64,000 bases of DNA from JAXMCK01 sp046349395. GTDB taxonomy: Bacteria; Pseudomonadota; Alphaproteobacteria; Geminicoccales; Geminicoccaceae. The stretch is from the NCBI GenBank assembly GCA_046349395.1, contig JAXMCK010000003.1, positions 682,001 through 746,000 on the forward strand. Direction: 5' to 3'. Shown here piece by piece: positions 8,554 to 17,566 of this stretch. The notes beneath the pieces are model-generated. The model was not told the origin of the DNA, did not search any database, and saw nothing but the letters and a program-made list of their open reading frames with translations. Each line of letters begins with the position of its first letter. Position 1 is the stretch's first letter. The position numbers were made by a program, and so were the translations under genes.

Positions 8554-9135
8554 TCACGATTGGCGACGCAGCCCGTCGACCAGGACGTCGACGAGAGGCA
8601 GCACCTTGAGCTGCCAGCCGGGACGGTCGTGCGCGTAGCAGATGCCGACCAGCGTTCGCAGCAGGTCTTCGGCCGCGATGTCGCCCCGCAACTCGCCGGC
8701 CGAGATGGCCCGTTCGAGCAGCAGGCCTAGCGCCTTGCCCAACCGGTCGAGCGAGTAAGCGGCGAGATCCGGCGAACTGCGCGCGGCGAGAGCAAGGGCC
8801 GTCGTCATGCCCTTCTTCGTGGCGATGAACTCGACATTGGCCCGCAACCACCGGCGCAGCGCTTCGGTCGCCGTCGTCTCGGCCTGCAACTGGCCCGCCA
8901 GATCGACGAGCTGTTCCACCTCGCGCCTGTAGACCGCCTCGAACAGGTCTTCGCGTGCCGGAAAGTGCCGGTAGAGTGTTCCGATGCCGACGCCGGCATG
9001 CTTCGCCACGGCTTCGAGGCTGGCCCCCGCACCTCCCTGGCTGAACACCTCCTTGGCCGCTTCCAGCACGCGCTCGCGATTGCGCACGGCGTCCGCGCGC
9101 AATCTCCTGGGTCCGCCCGCCTGCTGCTCTACCAT
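8554..9135 (-). CDS. TetR/AcrR-family transcriptional regulator
   Basis: A 193-residue protein with an N-terminal helix-turn-helix (ILE-type helix RERVLEAAKEVF, recognition part GVGIGTLYRHF) and a variable helical ligand-binding C terminus. It is divergent from paoABC across 187 bp. That interval holds a perfect 8+1+8 palindrome placed in the promoter spacer of paoA, so it most likely represses the oxidoreductase operon and perhaps itself. The inducer could be an aldehyde, by analogy with the enzyme's probable substrates. The gene lies downstream of, and on the same strand as, no obvious operon partner. Confidence 0.88.
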   Translation of the reverse strand: MVEQQAGGPRRLRADAVRNRERVLEAAKEVFSQGGAGASLEAVAKHAGVGIGTLYRHFPAREDLFEAVYRREVEQLVDLAGQLQAETTATEALRRWLRANVEFIATKKGMTTALALAARSSPDLAAYSLDRLGKALGLLLERAISAGELRGDIAAEDLLRTLVGICYAHDRPGWQLKVLPLVDVLVDGLRRQS

Positions 9136-9159
9136 CGCCCTTCGAGTCGCCGCGACCTC

Positions 9160-9187
9160 TTGTAAACGGAGGCAGCCTCCGTATTAT
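9160..9187 (+). promoter_or_regulatory. paoA promoter with embedded TetR-type operator
   Basis: A -35-like TTGTAA (9160-9165) and a -10-like TATTAT (9182-9187) are separated by 16 nt. The spacer is almost wholly filled by the palindrome ACGGAGGCAGCCTCCGT (9166-9182), with perfect 8-nt arms around one central base. A dimeric TetR protein bound there would block RNA polymerase. The regulator gene starts 24 nt away on the other strand, so it may be autoregulated. Confidence 0.7.
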
Positions 9188-9322
9188 CCCGTGTGGTGGC
9201 GAAGCTCCTGGCAGGGTGACTCCCCGAACCCCGTTTGTGAACTCCGCAGGAGGGTGAACGCTCCGGCGGTGCGCCATCGACGTTTCGCGATCCTGACCGA
9301 ACGAGCCTCATCGGAGCGCTGC

Positions 9323-9820
9323 ATGAGCTGGTCGATCAACCTCACCATCAACGGCGCGCAGCACGCGATCGAGCTGGACGACCCGCGGGTCACGCTCCTC
9401 GATCTGCTGCGCGAGCGGCTTCATCTGACAGGGACCAAGAAGGGCTGCGACCGCGGCCAATGCGGGGCCTGCACGATCATCGCCGACGGGCGGCGGATCA
9501 ATTCCTGCCTCGCCTTGGCGCTGAGCCACGACGGTGCGGAGCTTCGCACGATCGAAGGGTTGGCGCACGGGACGACACCGCATCCTCTGCAGGCGGCCTT
9601 CATCGAGCACGACGCGTTCCAGTGCGGCTTCTGCACGCCTGGGCAGATCATAAGTGCCCTGGGCCTGATCGAAGAGGGACAGACCGGCGACGATCCGGAG
9701 CGGGTGCGCGAGGGCATGAGCGGTAATCTCTGCCGCTGCGGCGCCTATCGCGGGATCACCGAGGCGGTGCTGGAGGCCCAGCGGACCATGGGTGCTGCGC
9801 CGCGCAAGGAGGCCGCATGA
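9323..9820 (+). CDS. paoA: aldehyde oxidoreductase iron-sulfur subunit (PaoA/YagT-like)
   Basis: A 165-residue protein with two [2Fe-2S] domains. The ferredoxin-type one has Cys42, 47, 50 and 62; the helical one has Cys101, 104, 137 and 139 (CGFC and CRC). This is the small subunit of the xanthine oxidase family, closest in plan to PaoA. Unlike E. coli PaoA there is no twin-arginine leader at this ATG, and in-frame upstream sequence does not look like one, so a cytoplasmic enzyme is likely. It overlaps the next gene by 4 nt (ATGA) and forms paoABC. Confidence 0.88.
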   Translation: MSWSINLTINGAQHAIELDDPRVTLLDLLRERLHLTGTKKGCDRGQCGACTIIADGRRINSCLALALSHDGAELRTIEGLAHGTTPHPLQAAFIEHDAFQCGFCTPGQIISALGLIEEGQTGDDPERVREGMSGNLCRCGAYRGITEAVLEAQRTMGAAPRKEAA

Positions 9821-10875
9821 ACCGGTTCGACTATGTCCGGCCGACGAGCATCGCGGACGCGATCGCCGCGGCCGCCGTTCCGGGCAGCGCCTATCTCGCC
9901 GCCGGCACCAACCTCATGGATCTCATGAAGGGCGGTATCGTCGGCCCGCAGCGGCTGGTCGATGTCGGCCGCCTGCCCGGGCTCGACACAATCGAGTGGC
10001 TGCCCGACGGTGGGGTGCGGATCGGCGCGCGGGTGCGCAATGCCGACCTTGCCTACGACCCGAAATTCGCGAAGGCGTTTCCGGCTGTTGTCGAGGCTCT
10101 GCTGTCGGGCGCTTCCGGGCAACTTCGCAATGCCGCGACCGTCGGCGGCAATCTCCTGCAGCGCACGCGCTGTGCGTACTTCTACGACCGGGCCAGCGCC
10201 TGCAACAAACGCGAGCCCGGCACCGGGTGCGATGCGCGCGGCGGCGAGAACCGGCTGCACGCGGTGCTCGGCTGGAGCGAGGCCTGCATCGCGACGCACC
10301 CGTCGGACTTCTGTGTGCCGCTGGCCGCACTCGACGCCGTGGTCGAGATCGAGGGGCCGTCCGGGCGGCGCGAGGTGCCGCTGACGGAGCTTCACCTTCT
10401 CCCGGGCGACACGCCCGAGCGCGAGACCGTGCTGGAGCCGGGCGATCTCATCGTTGCCGTTCGCCTACCTGCGGGTGCTTCCGGCTTCGCAGCGCATGCG
10501 CGGTATCTGAAGGTCCGCGAGCGCACGTCCTACGCCTTCGCGGTCGTCTCGGCCGCGGCCTGCCTGCGCTTTGAGCATGGGACCATTGCCGAGGCACGCT
10601 TCGCCCTCGGTGGCGTCGCAGCGAAGCCTTGGCGCAATCCGGCTGCTGAAGCCGAACTGATCGGAAAACAGCCGGACGAGACCGTCTTCCGCAAGGCGGC
10701 CGCCGCGGCCCTCGAAGGTGCTCGGCCGTCGGGCGACAACACGTTCAAGATCGAGCTGGCCCGGCGGATCGTCGTGCGGGCGCTGGCGCTGGCGGCGGCC
10801 GGAACGCCCGACCGCGTGCCGGCCCTACCCGGTTCTCCCTTTGCTCCCGTTCCCGGAGGTGTCCTCCATGGCTGA
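9817..10875 (+). CDS. paoB: aldehyde oxidoreductase FAD-binding subunit with extra [4Fe-4S] site (PaoB/YagS-like)
   Basis: A 352-residue FAD subunit of the molybdenum hydroxylase family. It contains the flavin-binding TVGGNLLQ segment (108-115). Then follows an insert with four cysteines at 119, 129, 138 and 157, the layout described for the [4Fe-4S] cluster of E. coli PaoB and 4-hydroxybenzoyl-CoA reductase-type enzymes. This insert favours PaoB over ordinary CoxM-like subunits. It overlaps paoA by 4 nt and paoC by 8 nt, so the three subunits are made together. Confidence 0.88.
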   Translation: MNRFDYVRPTSIADAIAAAAVPGSAYLAAGTNLMDLMKGGIVGPQRLVDVGRLPGLDTIEWLPDGGVRIGARVRNADLAYDPKFAKAFPAVVEALLSGASGQLRNAATVGGNLLQRTRCAYFYDRASACNKREPGTGCDARGGENRLHAVLGWSEACIATHPSDFCVPLAALDAVVEIEGPSGRREVPLTELHLLPGDTPERETVLEPGDLIVAVRLPAGASGFAAHARYLKVRERTSYAFAVVSAAACLRFEHGTIAEARFALGGVAAKPWRNPAAEAELIGKQPDETVFRKAAAAALEGARPSGDNTFKIELARRIVVRALALAAAGTPDRVPALPGSPFAPVPGGVLHG

Positions 10876-13117
10876 GATCCTGTCGGCAGCGCCACGCCGT
10901 CACGGCAGCAGCATCGGCCAACCGCTGACCCGTCGCGACGGGTTCCTGAAGGTCACCGGCCAGGCGACCTATGCGGCCGACAATCACCTGCCGGGCCTGC
11001 TCTACGCGGCACTCGCCGTGAGCAGCGTCGCCCGGGGTCGCGTCACCTCGCTCGATGTCGCCGCGGCCAAAGGCCATCCAGGCGTGGTGGAAGTGATGAC
11101 GACGGCCAATCGGCCACCGCTGGCGCAGGATCCGGACGCGAAGAGCAACCCCTTCATGTTCCGAATGGAGCTGCTGCAGAACGACTCCGTCCGCTATGCC
11201 GGCCAGCCGATCGCGGTCGTGATCGCGGAGACGCTGGCGGCGGCCACCGAGGGGGCCGCCCTGCTGGCGCCGCGTTACGAGGCGGAAGCGGTGCGGGTCG
11301 ACCTCGACGGGGAGACCTTCGTGCCGCAGATGGTCGGACCGGGCTTCCCGGCCGAGGTGCGCCACGGCGACGTTGAGGCCGGACTCGCCGCGGCGGAGCA
11401 CCGGATCGAGACGGTCTACGAGACGCCGGCGCAGTACCACAACGCCATGGAGCCACACGCGATCGTGGCGGCGTGGGAGGGCGACCGGCTCTCGATCGAC
11501 ACGCCGAGCCAGGGCCTGGCCTGGGCGCAGGGGCGGATCGCCGGGCTGTTCGGCATTCCTCCGGAGTCGATCCACATCCGCAGCCCGTTTCTCGGCGGCG
11601 GCTTCGGTTCCAAGGGGCTGATCTCCGGACCGCAGGTCCTGGGCATCCTGGCGGCGAAGCTGGTCGGTCGGCCGGTGAAGCTCGTACTGACACGGGATCA
11701 GATGTACGGGCCGGTGGGCCACCGCGGGCCGACACGCCAGACGCTGCGCCTCGGCGTGGACGGCACGGGCGCGATCACTGGTCTGCACCATCACGTGCGG
11801 ACGACAACGAGCCGGTTCGACGATTTCCTAGAACCGGCCGGCGGGGTCAGCCACACGCTCTATGCGAGCCCCGCGATTGCCACGACGGCCGAAGGGGTAC
11901 GGGTCGACACCGGCACGCCGCTCTTCATGCGGGCACCCGGCGAGGCCAGCGGCAGCATCGCGCTGGAGAGCGCCATCGATGAGATGACCGAGATCGTCGG
12001 TATGGATCCCCTGGAGTTCCGCTTGCGGAACTACGCCGAGATCGAGCCGGCGACAGGCAAGCCGTTCTCCTCGAAGGCGCTGCGCGAGTGCTACGCCAGG
12101 GGTGCCGAAGCCTTCGGCTGGAAGGGACGGCCGCTCGCACCGCGGCAGATGCGCGACGAGAACGGGCTGCTCGTCGGCTGGGGTGTCGGCACTGCGACAT
12201 TCCCGGCCATCATGTTCCAGGGTCAGGCACGGGCCGTGCTGCGGCGGGAAGGCGGGGCCGTCGTCGAGACCGGGGCCCACGACATGGGCCAGGGTGCCTG
12301 GACGGCCTTGGCACAGATCGCGGCGCACAGCCTGGGGCTCGACATCGACGAGGTGGAGTTTAGGGCGGGCGCCTCGCATCTGCCCGATGCGGGCATCGCC
12401 GGCGGCTCGGCCCATACGGCAACGGTCGGCATGGCGATCCACGCCGCGGCTGGCGACGCGGTGGCGAAACTGGCCGAGATCGCGGTCCGCGACGAGCGCT
12501 CGCCGCTCTTCGGTGCCGGCAATGTCGGCGTGTTGGCGCGTGACGGGCGCCTCGTCCGGCGTGACGACGAGAGCCGCGGCGAAGCCTTCGCCGAGATCCT
12601 GGAACGCGCCGGTCTGGCCGAGATCGAGGGCCGTGGCAGCGGAGCGGCCGATCCCGACAAGCAGAACGCCTACGCCATGCACAGCCATGGAGCGGTGTTC
12701 GCCGAGGTGAAGGTCGATCCCGATCTCGGGCAGATCCGCGCGACGCGAATTGTCGGCGCCTTCGCGGCCGGGACCATCGTCAACCCGCACCTCGTGCGCA
12801 GCCAGTACCTCGGCGGCATGATCTGGGGCCTATCCTTCGCGCTGCACGAGCAGGCGATCGTGGACCCGCGCACGGGTCGGGTGATGAACGCCAATCTCGG
12901 CGAGTACCACGTCCCGGTGAACGCGGACGTGCCCTCGATCGAGGCGATCCTGGTCGACGAGGAGGACCGGCACGTGAACGCTCTCGGCATCAAGGGTGTA
13001 GGCGAGATCGCAATCACGGGCTCGGCCGGTGCCATCGCCAACGCGGTCCGGCATGCGACCGGCGTACGGGTGCGCAAGTTCCCGATCGCGATCGAGAGCC
13101 TGATCGGCTCGGCCTGA
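10868..13117 (+). CDS. paoC: aldehyde oxidoreductase molybdenum-binding subunit (PaoC/YagR-like)
   Basis: A 749-residue large subunit from the ATG at 10868 (the open frame extends further upstream inside paoB). It has the N-terminal LTRRDGFLKVTGQATY signature, LGGGFGSKG for molybdopterin binding and the C-terminal KGVGEIAITG containing the catalytic glutamate near residue 713. It oxidises aldehydes at the molybdenum centre and passes electrons through PaoA and PaoB. No PaoD-type chaperone is present in the window. The gene ends at a strong hairpin shared with the convergent dehydrogenase gene. Confidence 0.88.
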   Translation: MAEILSAAPRRHGSSIGQPLTRRDGFLKVTGQATYAADNHLPGLLYAALAVSSVARGRVTSLDVAAAKGHPGVVEVMTTANRPPLAQDPDAKSNPFMFRMELLQNDSVRYAGQPIAVVIAETLAAATEGAALLAPRYEAEAVRVDLDGETFVPQMVGPGFPAEVRHGDVEAGLAAAEHRIETVYETPAQYHNAMEPHAIVAAWEGDRLSIDTPSQGLAWAQGRIAGLFGIPPESIHIRSPFLGGGFGSKGLISGPQVLGILAAKLVGRPVKLVLTRDQMYGPVGHRGPTRQTLRLGVDGTGAITGLHHHVRTTTSRFDDFLEPAGGVSHTLYASPAIATTAEGVRVDTGTPLFMRAPGEASGSIALESAIDEMTEIVGMDPLEFRLRNYAEIEPATGKPFSSKALRECYARGAEAFGWKGRPLAPRQMRDENGLLVGWGVGTATFPAIMFQGQARAVLRREGGAVVETGAHDMGQGAWTALAQIAAHSLGLDIDEVEFRAGASHLPDAGIAGGSAHTATVGMAIHAAAGDAVAKLAEIAVRDERSPLFGAGNVGVLARDGRLVRRDDESRGEAFAEILERAGLAEIEGRGSGAADPDKQNAYAMHSHGAVFAEVKVDPDLGQIRATRIVGAFAAGTIVNPHLVRSQYLGGMIWGLSFALHEQAIVDPRTGRVMNANLGEYHVPVNADVPSIEAILVDEEDRHVNALGIKGVGEIAITGSAGAIANAVRHATGVRVRKFPIAIESLIGSA

Positions 13118-13123
13118 GCGGCA

Positions 13124-13155
13124 GCAGGCGGGCCCTACTTGGTGGGCTCGCCTGC
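13124..13155. terminator. bidirectional hairpin terminator between paoC and the dehydrogenase gene
   Basis: Arms 13124-13135 (GCAGGCGGGCCC) and 13144-13155 pair over 12 positions with one G-T wobble and an 8-nt loop. It lies just after paoC and covers the last codons and stop of the convergent gene. There is no long T tract on either side, so efficiency is uncertain. Confidence 0.6.
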
Positions 13156-14019
13156 GTCCCGGGCAGCGGGTCGGGCGATGGCGGACCAGTCGAGCCCGTC
13201 GCCGCCCTGCGCCAGCAGGGTGAGAAAGCGGGCGCGCAGCAGGCTCGCGAGCGGCATCGGCACCCGCAGGCTTTCGGCGGCCGCGAGCGTCAGGCGGATG
13301 TCCTTGGCACCCAGCGGTGCGGCAAAGCCGGCCGGTTCGTACCGCTCCTCGGCGATGAGACCGCCATAGGTTCGATAGGCAGGGGCTGCGAACAGCGTCG
13401 AGGTCAAGAGCTCGACATACTCGTGGCGATCGACGCCGCCCTTGGCGACGAGGGCGATCGCCTCGCCCAACGCCTCGATGGTCGCGGCGAGGAGGAAGTT
13501 GCCGCTGAGCTTCACCAGGTTCGCGGCGGAGGGCTCATTCCCGATGCGGAACGTCCGCTGACCGATGGCCTCGAACATCGGCATGCAGGCGTCGAGGTCC
13601 TTCTCGGCTCCCGCCGCGACGACGAACAGCTTGGCGGCCGTCGCCGCATCCGGACGGCCGAACACGGGTGCCGCCACGAAGCGTTGGCCTGCCGCCGCAT
13701 GCACGTCCGCCAGCCGTTCCGAGAGGGCGACGCTGATCGTGCTCATCGAGACGTGGACAGCATCCGGGGCCAAGCTCACCAGCACTCCCCCATCGGCGAA
13801 CACGACACTTTCGACGGCAGCGTCGTCCGCCAGCATGGTGACGACGGCCTCGGCACGGCAGGCATCGCCCAAGGCGACCGCCGCCACGGCACCCTGGTCC
13901 ACCAACGGTCCGGCCTTCTCAGGCGTGCGGTTGAATACGGTGACTTCGTGGCCAGCCCGCAGCAGGCTCGCCGCGATCCCGCTGCCCATGTTGCCGAGAC
14001 CAATGACTCCGATCTTCAT
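13135..14019 (-). CDS. NAD-binding beta-hydroxyacid dehydrogenase (3-hydroxyisobutyrate dehydrogenase family)
   Basis: A 294-residue protein starting MKIGVIGLGNMGSG, whose GLGNMG is the Rossmann dinucleotide loop. KLSGNFLL later in the chain carries the conserved catalytic-type lysine. The ATG at 14019 is preferred to upstream starts because the Rossmann strand begins there and an AGGCGAG ribosome site precedes it. The family reduces or oxidises small 3-hydroxyacids, tartronate semialdehyde or related compounds; the exact substrate cannot be read from sequence. It is convergent with paoC. Confidence 0.82.
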   Translation of the reverse strand: MKIGVIGLGNMGSGIAASLLRAGHEVTVFNRTPEKAGPLVDQGAVAAVALGDACRAEAVVTMLADDAAVESVVFADGGVLVSLAPDAVHVSMSTISVALSERLADVHAAAGQRFVAAPVFGRPDAATAAKLFVVAAGAEKDLDACMPMFEAIGQRTFRIGNEPSAANLVKLSGNFLLAATIEALGEAIALVAKGGVDRHEYVELLTSTLFAAPAYRTYGGLIAEERYEPAGFAAPLGAKDIRLTLAAAESLRVPMPLASLLRARFLTLLAQGGDGLDWSAIARPAARDAGEPTK

Positions 14020-14187
14020 CTCGCCTGCTCTCTCGCTGGAACACTCTCGAACCGACATGCGCGCAGACGGCTGCGCTTCGATGCCGCCCGAGCTCCCCGG
14101 CGGCATCCGATCCGCGGTCGATTCCGCTTGCACAGGCTTGGAGGTCCCGCGCAAGAATGACCGGTAGACCGATCGCGGGGGGCTTCG

Positions 14188-14568
14188 ATGCAGCATCGCA
14201 GAGCGACAGTTGTGCTGGTTCTCGTGGCGACCGGCCTACTCGCATCATGCTCCCGCAAGGCGCCATCCGAGGCTCCGCTCACCGTCGCCGGGGTCACCGA
14301 GTACTCGCAGTCGCGCGTGCAGGGCGACATCGCCTGCGGCCATGACCCCGTCGTCCTCAAGGGCGACAGGACGGTCCTGAACCTGACGGGAGCCTGCACC
14401 AACGTCACCATCGCCGGCGACCACAACGACATCACCGTCGAGCTCGCACCCGGTGCTCAGGTGACCGCGTCGGGCTCGCACAACGACATCACTTGGCGCC
14501 TCAGTCAGCCCGGCGCAGAGCCCGTTCTGAGCTCGACCGGCACCAGCAACAGTTTCCACGCGCCCTGA
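14188..14568 (+). CDS. DUF3060-type lipoprotein
   Basis: A 126-residue protein with a lipoprotein signal peptide ending in the lipobox LLASC (Cys21). The mature part has short repeated strands with paired phrases such as TIAGDHNDIT and TASGSHNDIT, the beta-repeat pattern of DUF3060. Function of this family is unknown. It stands alone and divergent from the dehydrogenase gene. It would be anchored in the inner or outer membrane; residue 22 is Ser, not Asp, so outer-membrane sorting is possible. Confidence 0.72.
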   Translation: MQHRRATVVLVLVATGLLASCSRKAPSEAPLTVAGVTEYSQSRVQGDIACGHDPVVLKGDRTVLNLTGACTNVTIAGDHNDITVELAPGAQVTASGSHNDITWRLSQPGAEPVLSSTGTSNSFHAP

Positions 14569-14986
14569 CGCGATCGGTGAACCGACCGAAGTCCCTACCG
14601 CTCATCGAGCTATGGCAGGCCTTCCCAGCGAGACTCTACGGGCTTGCCACGCGAACGTCGATTGACACGCGCCGCTGACGGAAAGTACCCAGTTTAACGT
14701 TACACATGGCGGGAGCTGGGACGCTGCACGAGGCGGAACCTGACGTTCTCCCGACGGCGACCTCTCCCAAGGCGGTGGTCGAGGCACGCGCTCGACTCGC
14801 TTCCGAAGTATCGAAGCCTGCTGCAGAGGCGGGCAATCTTCTCCGACGTTGCAGAATGAAGTTGGTGGTCCGTGCTGCAGTAGTTTTCTACGGCGCGCCG
14901 GATCGTACCGTGTCGGCACCAACTCGGCCCAAAACCACGAAGTCTCACCGCTTGTATTCGCCAGCAGAACGAAAGGGGAGATGCTC
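14569..14986. other. intergenic region upstream of the ABC binding-protein gene
   Basis: There is no convincing gene in these 418 bases. A TTGACA hexamer at 14662-14667 could be a -35 box, but only a weak -10 (TACCCA, 18-nt spacing) follows. A good ribosome site AGGGGAG sits at 14974-14980 for the downstream gene. No riboswitch-like structure was recognised. Confidence 0.5.
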
Positions 14987-16570
14987 ATGGAACGTACGAA
15001 CGCAACCGATCGCGACGCTGCAAGATCGTCGATGATGCCGCTGCGACGCGCGGAGTTCCTGAAGCTGCTCGGCGGAGCGGCGTTCGGTCTGGCCTATGCT
15101 GTGGGCGGCACCACGACGGCCCTGGCGGAAGGCGGCACGCTCACGGTCGGCATCTCCAGTGACATCAAGACCCTGGACCCGCACCTCTCCTCGCTCGACG
15201 TGTTCCGCCACACGATCCGCTCGACCGTGTTCGAGGCCCTGACCTTTATCGACCCGGACACGCTGCAGCCCGTTCCCGCCCTGGCGAAATCCTGGGAGGT
15301 GGCCCCGGACAATCTCTCGGTCACCTTCAAGCTGCAGGACGGCGTGAAGTGGCACGACGGCTCGGCTTTCACGGCCGGGGACGTCGTCTTCACCCTGAAG
15401 CGGGTGATGGATCCGAAGACGGCCAGCGTGCTGGCACCGCAGGTCGCCTCGGTCGCCGACGTCACGGCCGTGGACCCGGGGACGGTAAGGGTGACGCTCA
15501 AGGCGACGACGCCCGGCATCCTCGCGAACCTGGCGACGGTGCAGATCGTCAATCCGAAGAACATCGACGCCATCACGACGAAGCCGATCGGCACCGGCCC
15601 GTTCAAGTTCGCCGACTGGACGCCCGGCGACCATATCCGGGTCGAGCGCTTCGCCGACTATCGCATCGCCGGCCTGCCGCTGCTGGAGGCGATCGAGTGG
15701 CGGATCGTGCCGGACTCGCAGGCCCGGCTCAGCGGCCTGCAGGACGGCTCGCTGCAACTCGTGGCGCTGGTCGAAGGCCGCGACGTGAAGCAGGCGCAGA
15801 CCATCCCCGACGTCCAGATCATCTCGACGAAGCCCTACGTGCTCTACGAGATGTTCAACGTGAACACGCAGCGGGCCCCGTTCAGCGACAAGCGCGTGCG
15901 CCAGGCGCTGTCCTACGCATTCGACCGCGAATCCTACGTCAAGACGGTCTGGTTTGGCCTGGCGCGGGCCACGGCCAATCCGGTGCCGCCGGAGATGCCG
16001 ACCTACTGGCCCGAGGCAGCGAAGGCCTACCCCTTCGACCTCGCCAAGGCGGAGGCGCTGCTGGCCGAGGCCGGGTTCTCGAAGGCGAACCCGTTGAAGA
16101 TGGAGATTCTGACCCCCGCCGGCTTCGAGTCGCTGAAGTCGATGGCACTGCTGCTGCAAGACAATCTCAACCGCATCGGCCATCAGGTGACCGTGCGCGA
16201 GCTCGAGATCACGGTGTGGATCGACACCTTCGTGACCAAGAAGGAGTTCGACATCACCACCGACAACTACAACACGGTGCCGGAGGACCCAGCCGGCATG
16301 TTCAACTCGAGCAACCTAGCGCCGGGTGGCAACGACAACGGCTTCGTCTCGCCGGCCTATGCCGACCTCGTCGCCAAAGCGATGTCGGAAGTGGATCCGG
16401 ACAAGCGCAAGGCACTCTACCAGGATCTGCAGAAGTTCCTGCTCGACGAGATGCCGATGATCACGATCGACCACCTGCCGCTGTTCTTCCTGGGTGCCCC
16501 CGGCTTCAGCGGCTTCGTGATCGGCCCCAGCGGGATCGACAGCTACGCCAAGGTGACGCTCGGCAGCTGA
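14987..16570 (+). CDS. ABC transporter substrate-binding protein, peptide/opine/nickel family (SBP_bac_5)
   Basis: A 527-residue periplasmic protein. The N terminus has a twin-arginine-like segment LRRAEFLKLL followed by a hydrophobic stretch and ALAEGG cleavage region; the RR-x-x-F spacing deviates from the canonical Tat motif. The body has family 5 signatures (DPHLSSLDVFRHTI, LAKSWEVAPD, FKLQDGVKWHDG). The ATG at 14987 is preferred over ATG 14981 because the AGGGGAG site is then 6 nt away. It is followed by two permease genes. The substrate may be an amide, given the linked formamidase-like and deacylase genes. Confidence 0.88.
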   Translation: MERTNATDRDAARSSMMPLRRAEFLKLLGGAAFGLAYAVGGTTTALAEGGTLTVGISSDIKTLDPHLSSLDVFRHTIRSTVFEALTFIDPDTLQPVPALAKSWEVAPDNLSVTFKLQDGVKWHDGSAFTAGDVVFTLKRVMDPKTASVLAPQVASVADVTAVDPGTVRVTLKATTPGILANLATVQIVNPKNIDAITTKPIGTGPFKFADWTPGDHIRVERFADYRIAGLPLLEAIEWRIVPDSQARLSGLQDGSLQLVALVEGRDVKQAQTIPDVQIISTKPYVLYEMFNVNTQRAPFSDKRVRQALSYAFDRESYVKTVWFGLARATANPVPPEMPTYWPEAAKAYPFDLAKAEALLAEAGFSKANPLKMEILTPAGFESLKSMALLLQDNLNRIGHQVTVRELEITVWIDTFVTKKEFDITTDNYNTVPEDPAGMFNSSNLAPGGNDNGFVSPAYADLVAKAMSEVDPDKRKALYQDLQKFLLDEMPMITIDHLPLFFLGAPGFSGFVIGPSGIDSYAKVTLGS

Positions 16571-16584
16571 GGCGCAGGCGACGA

Positions 16585-16620
16585 GGGCGGCCGACCGCGG
16601 CATGAACGGGTCGGCCGCCC
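16585..16620 (+). terminator. intercistronic hairpin between binding protein and first permease
   Basis: A perfect 12-bp stem, GGGCGGCCGACC (16585-16596) with its complement (16609-16620), around a 12-nt loop. It ends one base before the permease ATG at 16622. Such hairpins after binding-protein genes often protect the upstream message and reduce downstream expression; here it would also cover the ribosome site of the permease. Confidence 0.6.
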
Positions 16621-16621
16621 G

Positions 16622-17566
16622 ATGATCGGCTATCTCACCGGCCGGCTGGTCGGGACGCTGCTGACGCTGGTCGGCATCAGCGCGCTTGCGTTCTTCGCTA
16701 CCGCCCTGGCCCCGGGGAACCCGGCCTCGGTGCTGCTGGGCAGCATGGCGACACCCGAACGGGTCGAAGCCATAACGCACCAGCTGGGCCTCGATCGTCC
16801 GCTGGGGGTGCGCTACGCGCTCTGGGTCGGGCAGGTGGTCCAGGGCAATCTCGGCGAGTCGAACCTCAGCCACAAGCCGGTGGCGGACCTGCTGGCGAAG
16901 GCCTTGCCGGTGACGCTGGAGCTGGCCTTCCTGTCGCTCCTCGTCGCTGTCGTGGTCGCCGTGCCGACGGGCCTCGTCCTGGCGCAGAACCGCGGTCGCT
17001 GGTGGACCGAGCCGGTGACCGCCCTCATCACGATCGGGCTCTCCGTGCCGGGCGTGTGGGTCGGCCAACTCTTCATCGTGCTGTTCGCCGTGACGCTGGG
17101 CTGGCTGCCTTCGGGCGGCTACGTGCCCTTCCTGAAGAGCCCCTGGGACAATCTCCGGCACATGATCCTGCCGACCGCGGTGCTCGCCATCTATCTGGCG
17201 CCCGCACTCGTCCGCTTCGTCCGGGTCACGGCCCAGAACGTGCTCAAGGAGGACTATATCGACGCCGCGCACGCCAAGGGCATCAGCCCCATCCGCGTGC
17301 TACTGCGGCACGTCGCGCCGAACACGGCGATCAACACGATCACCTATATCGGCCTGCAGCTGGGTGCGCTGCTCAGCGGCGCGATCGTCACCGAGATGAT
17401 CTTCGCCCTGCCCGGGATCGGACGGCTGGGCCTCAATGCCGTGCTGAACCGCGACTATCCCGTTGTGCAGGGCGTCGTGCTGGTGGCGGCGCTGGGCTAT
17501 GTGATGGTCAACCTCGTCATCGACCTCGCCTACGGGCTCGTCGATCCCCGCGTGCGGATCCGCTGA
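16622..17566 (+). CDS. ABC transporter permease 1 (DppB-type)
   Basis: A 314-residue inner-membrane protein with about six helices, beginning MIGYLTGRLVGTLLTLVGIS as DppB/OppB proteins do. It carries the EAA loop DYIDAAHAKGISPIRVLLRHV that contacts the ATPase. It follows the binding-protein gene after 51 nt and overlaps permease 2 by 1 nt (TGATG). It forms the import channel with permease 2. Confidence 0.9.
   Translation: MIGYLTGRLVGTLLTLVGISALAFFATALAPGNPASVLLGSMATPERVEAITHQLGLDRPLGVRYALWVGQVVQGNLGESNLSHKPVADLLAKALPVTLELAFLSLLVAVVVAVPTGLVLAQNRGRWWTEPVTALITIGLSVPGVWVGQLFIVLFAVTLGWLPSGGYVPFLKSPWDNLRHMILPTAVLAIYLAPALVRFVRVTAQNVLKEDYIDAAHAKGISPIRVLLRHVAPNTAINTITYIGLQLGALLSGAIVTEMIFALPGIGRLGLNAVLNRDYPVVQGVVLVAALGYVMVNLVIDLAYGLVDPRVRIR

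Noticed and set aside
15349..16605. 418-codon plus-strand frame inside the ABC binding-protein gene
   Set aside because: It is an out-of-frame shadow; the binding protein in the other frame has clear family signatures.
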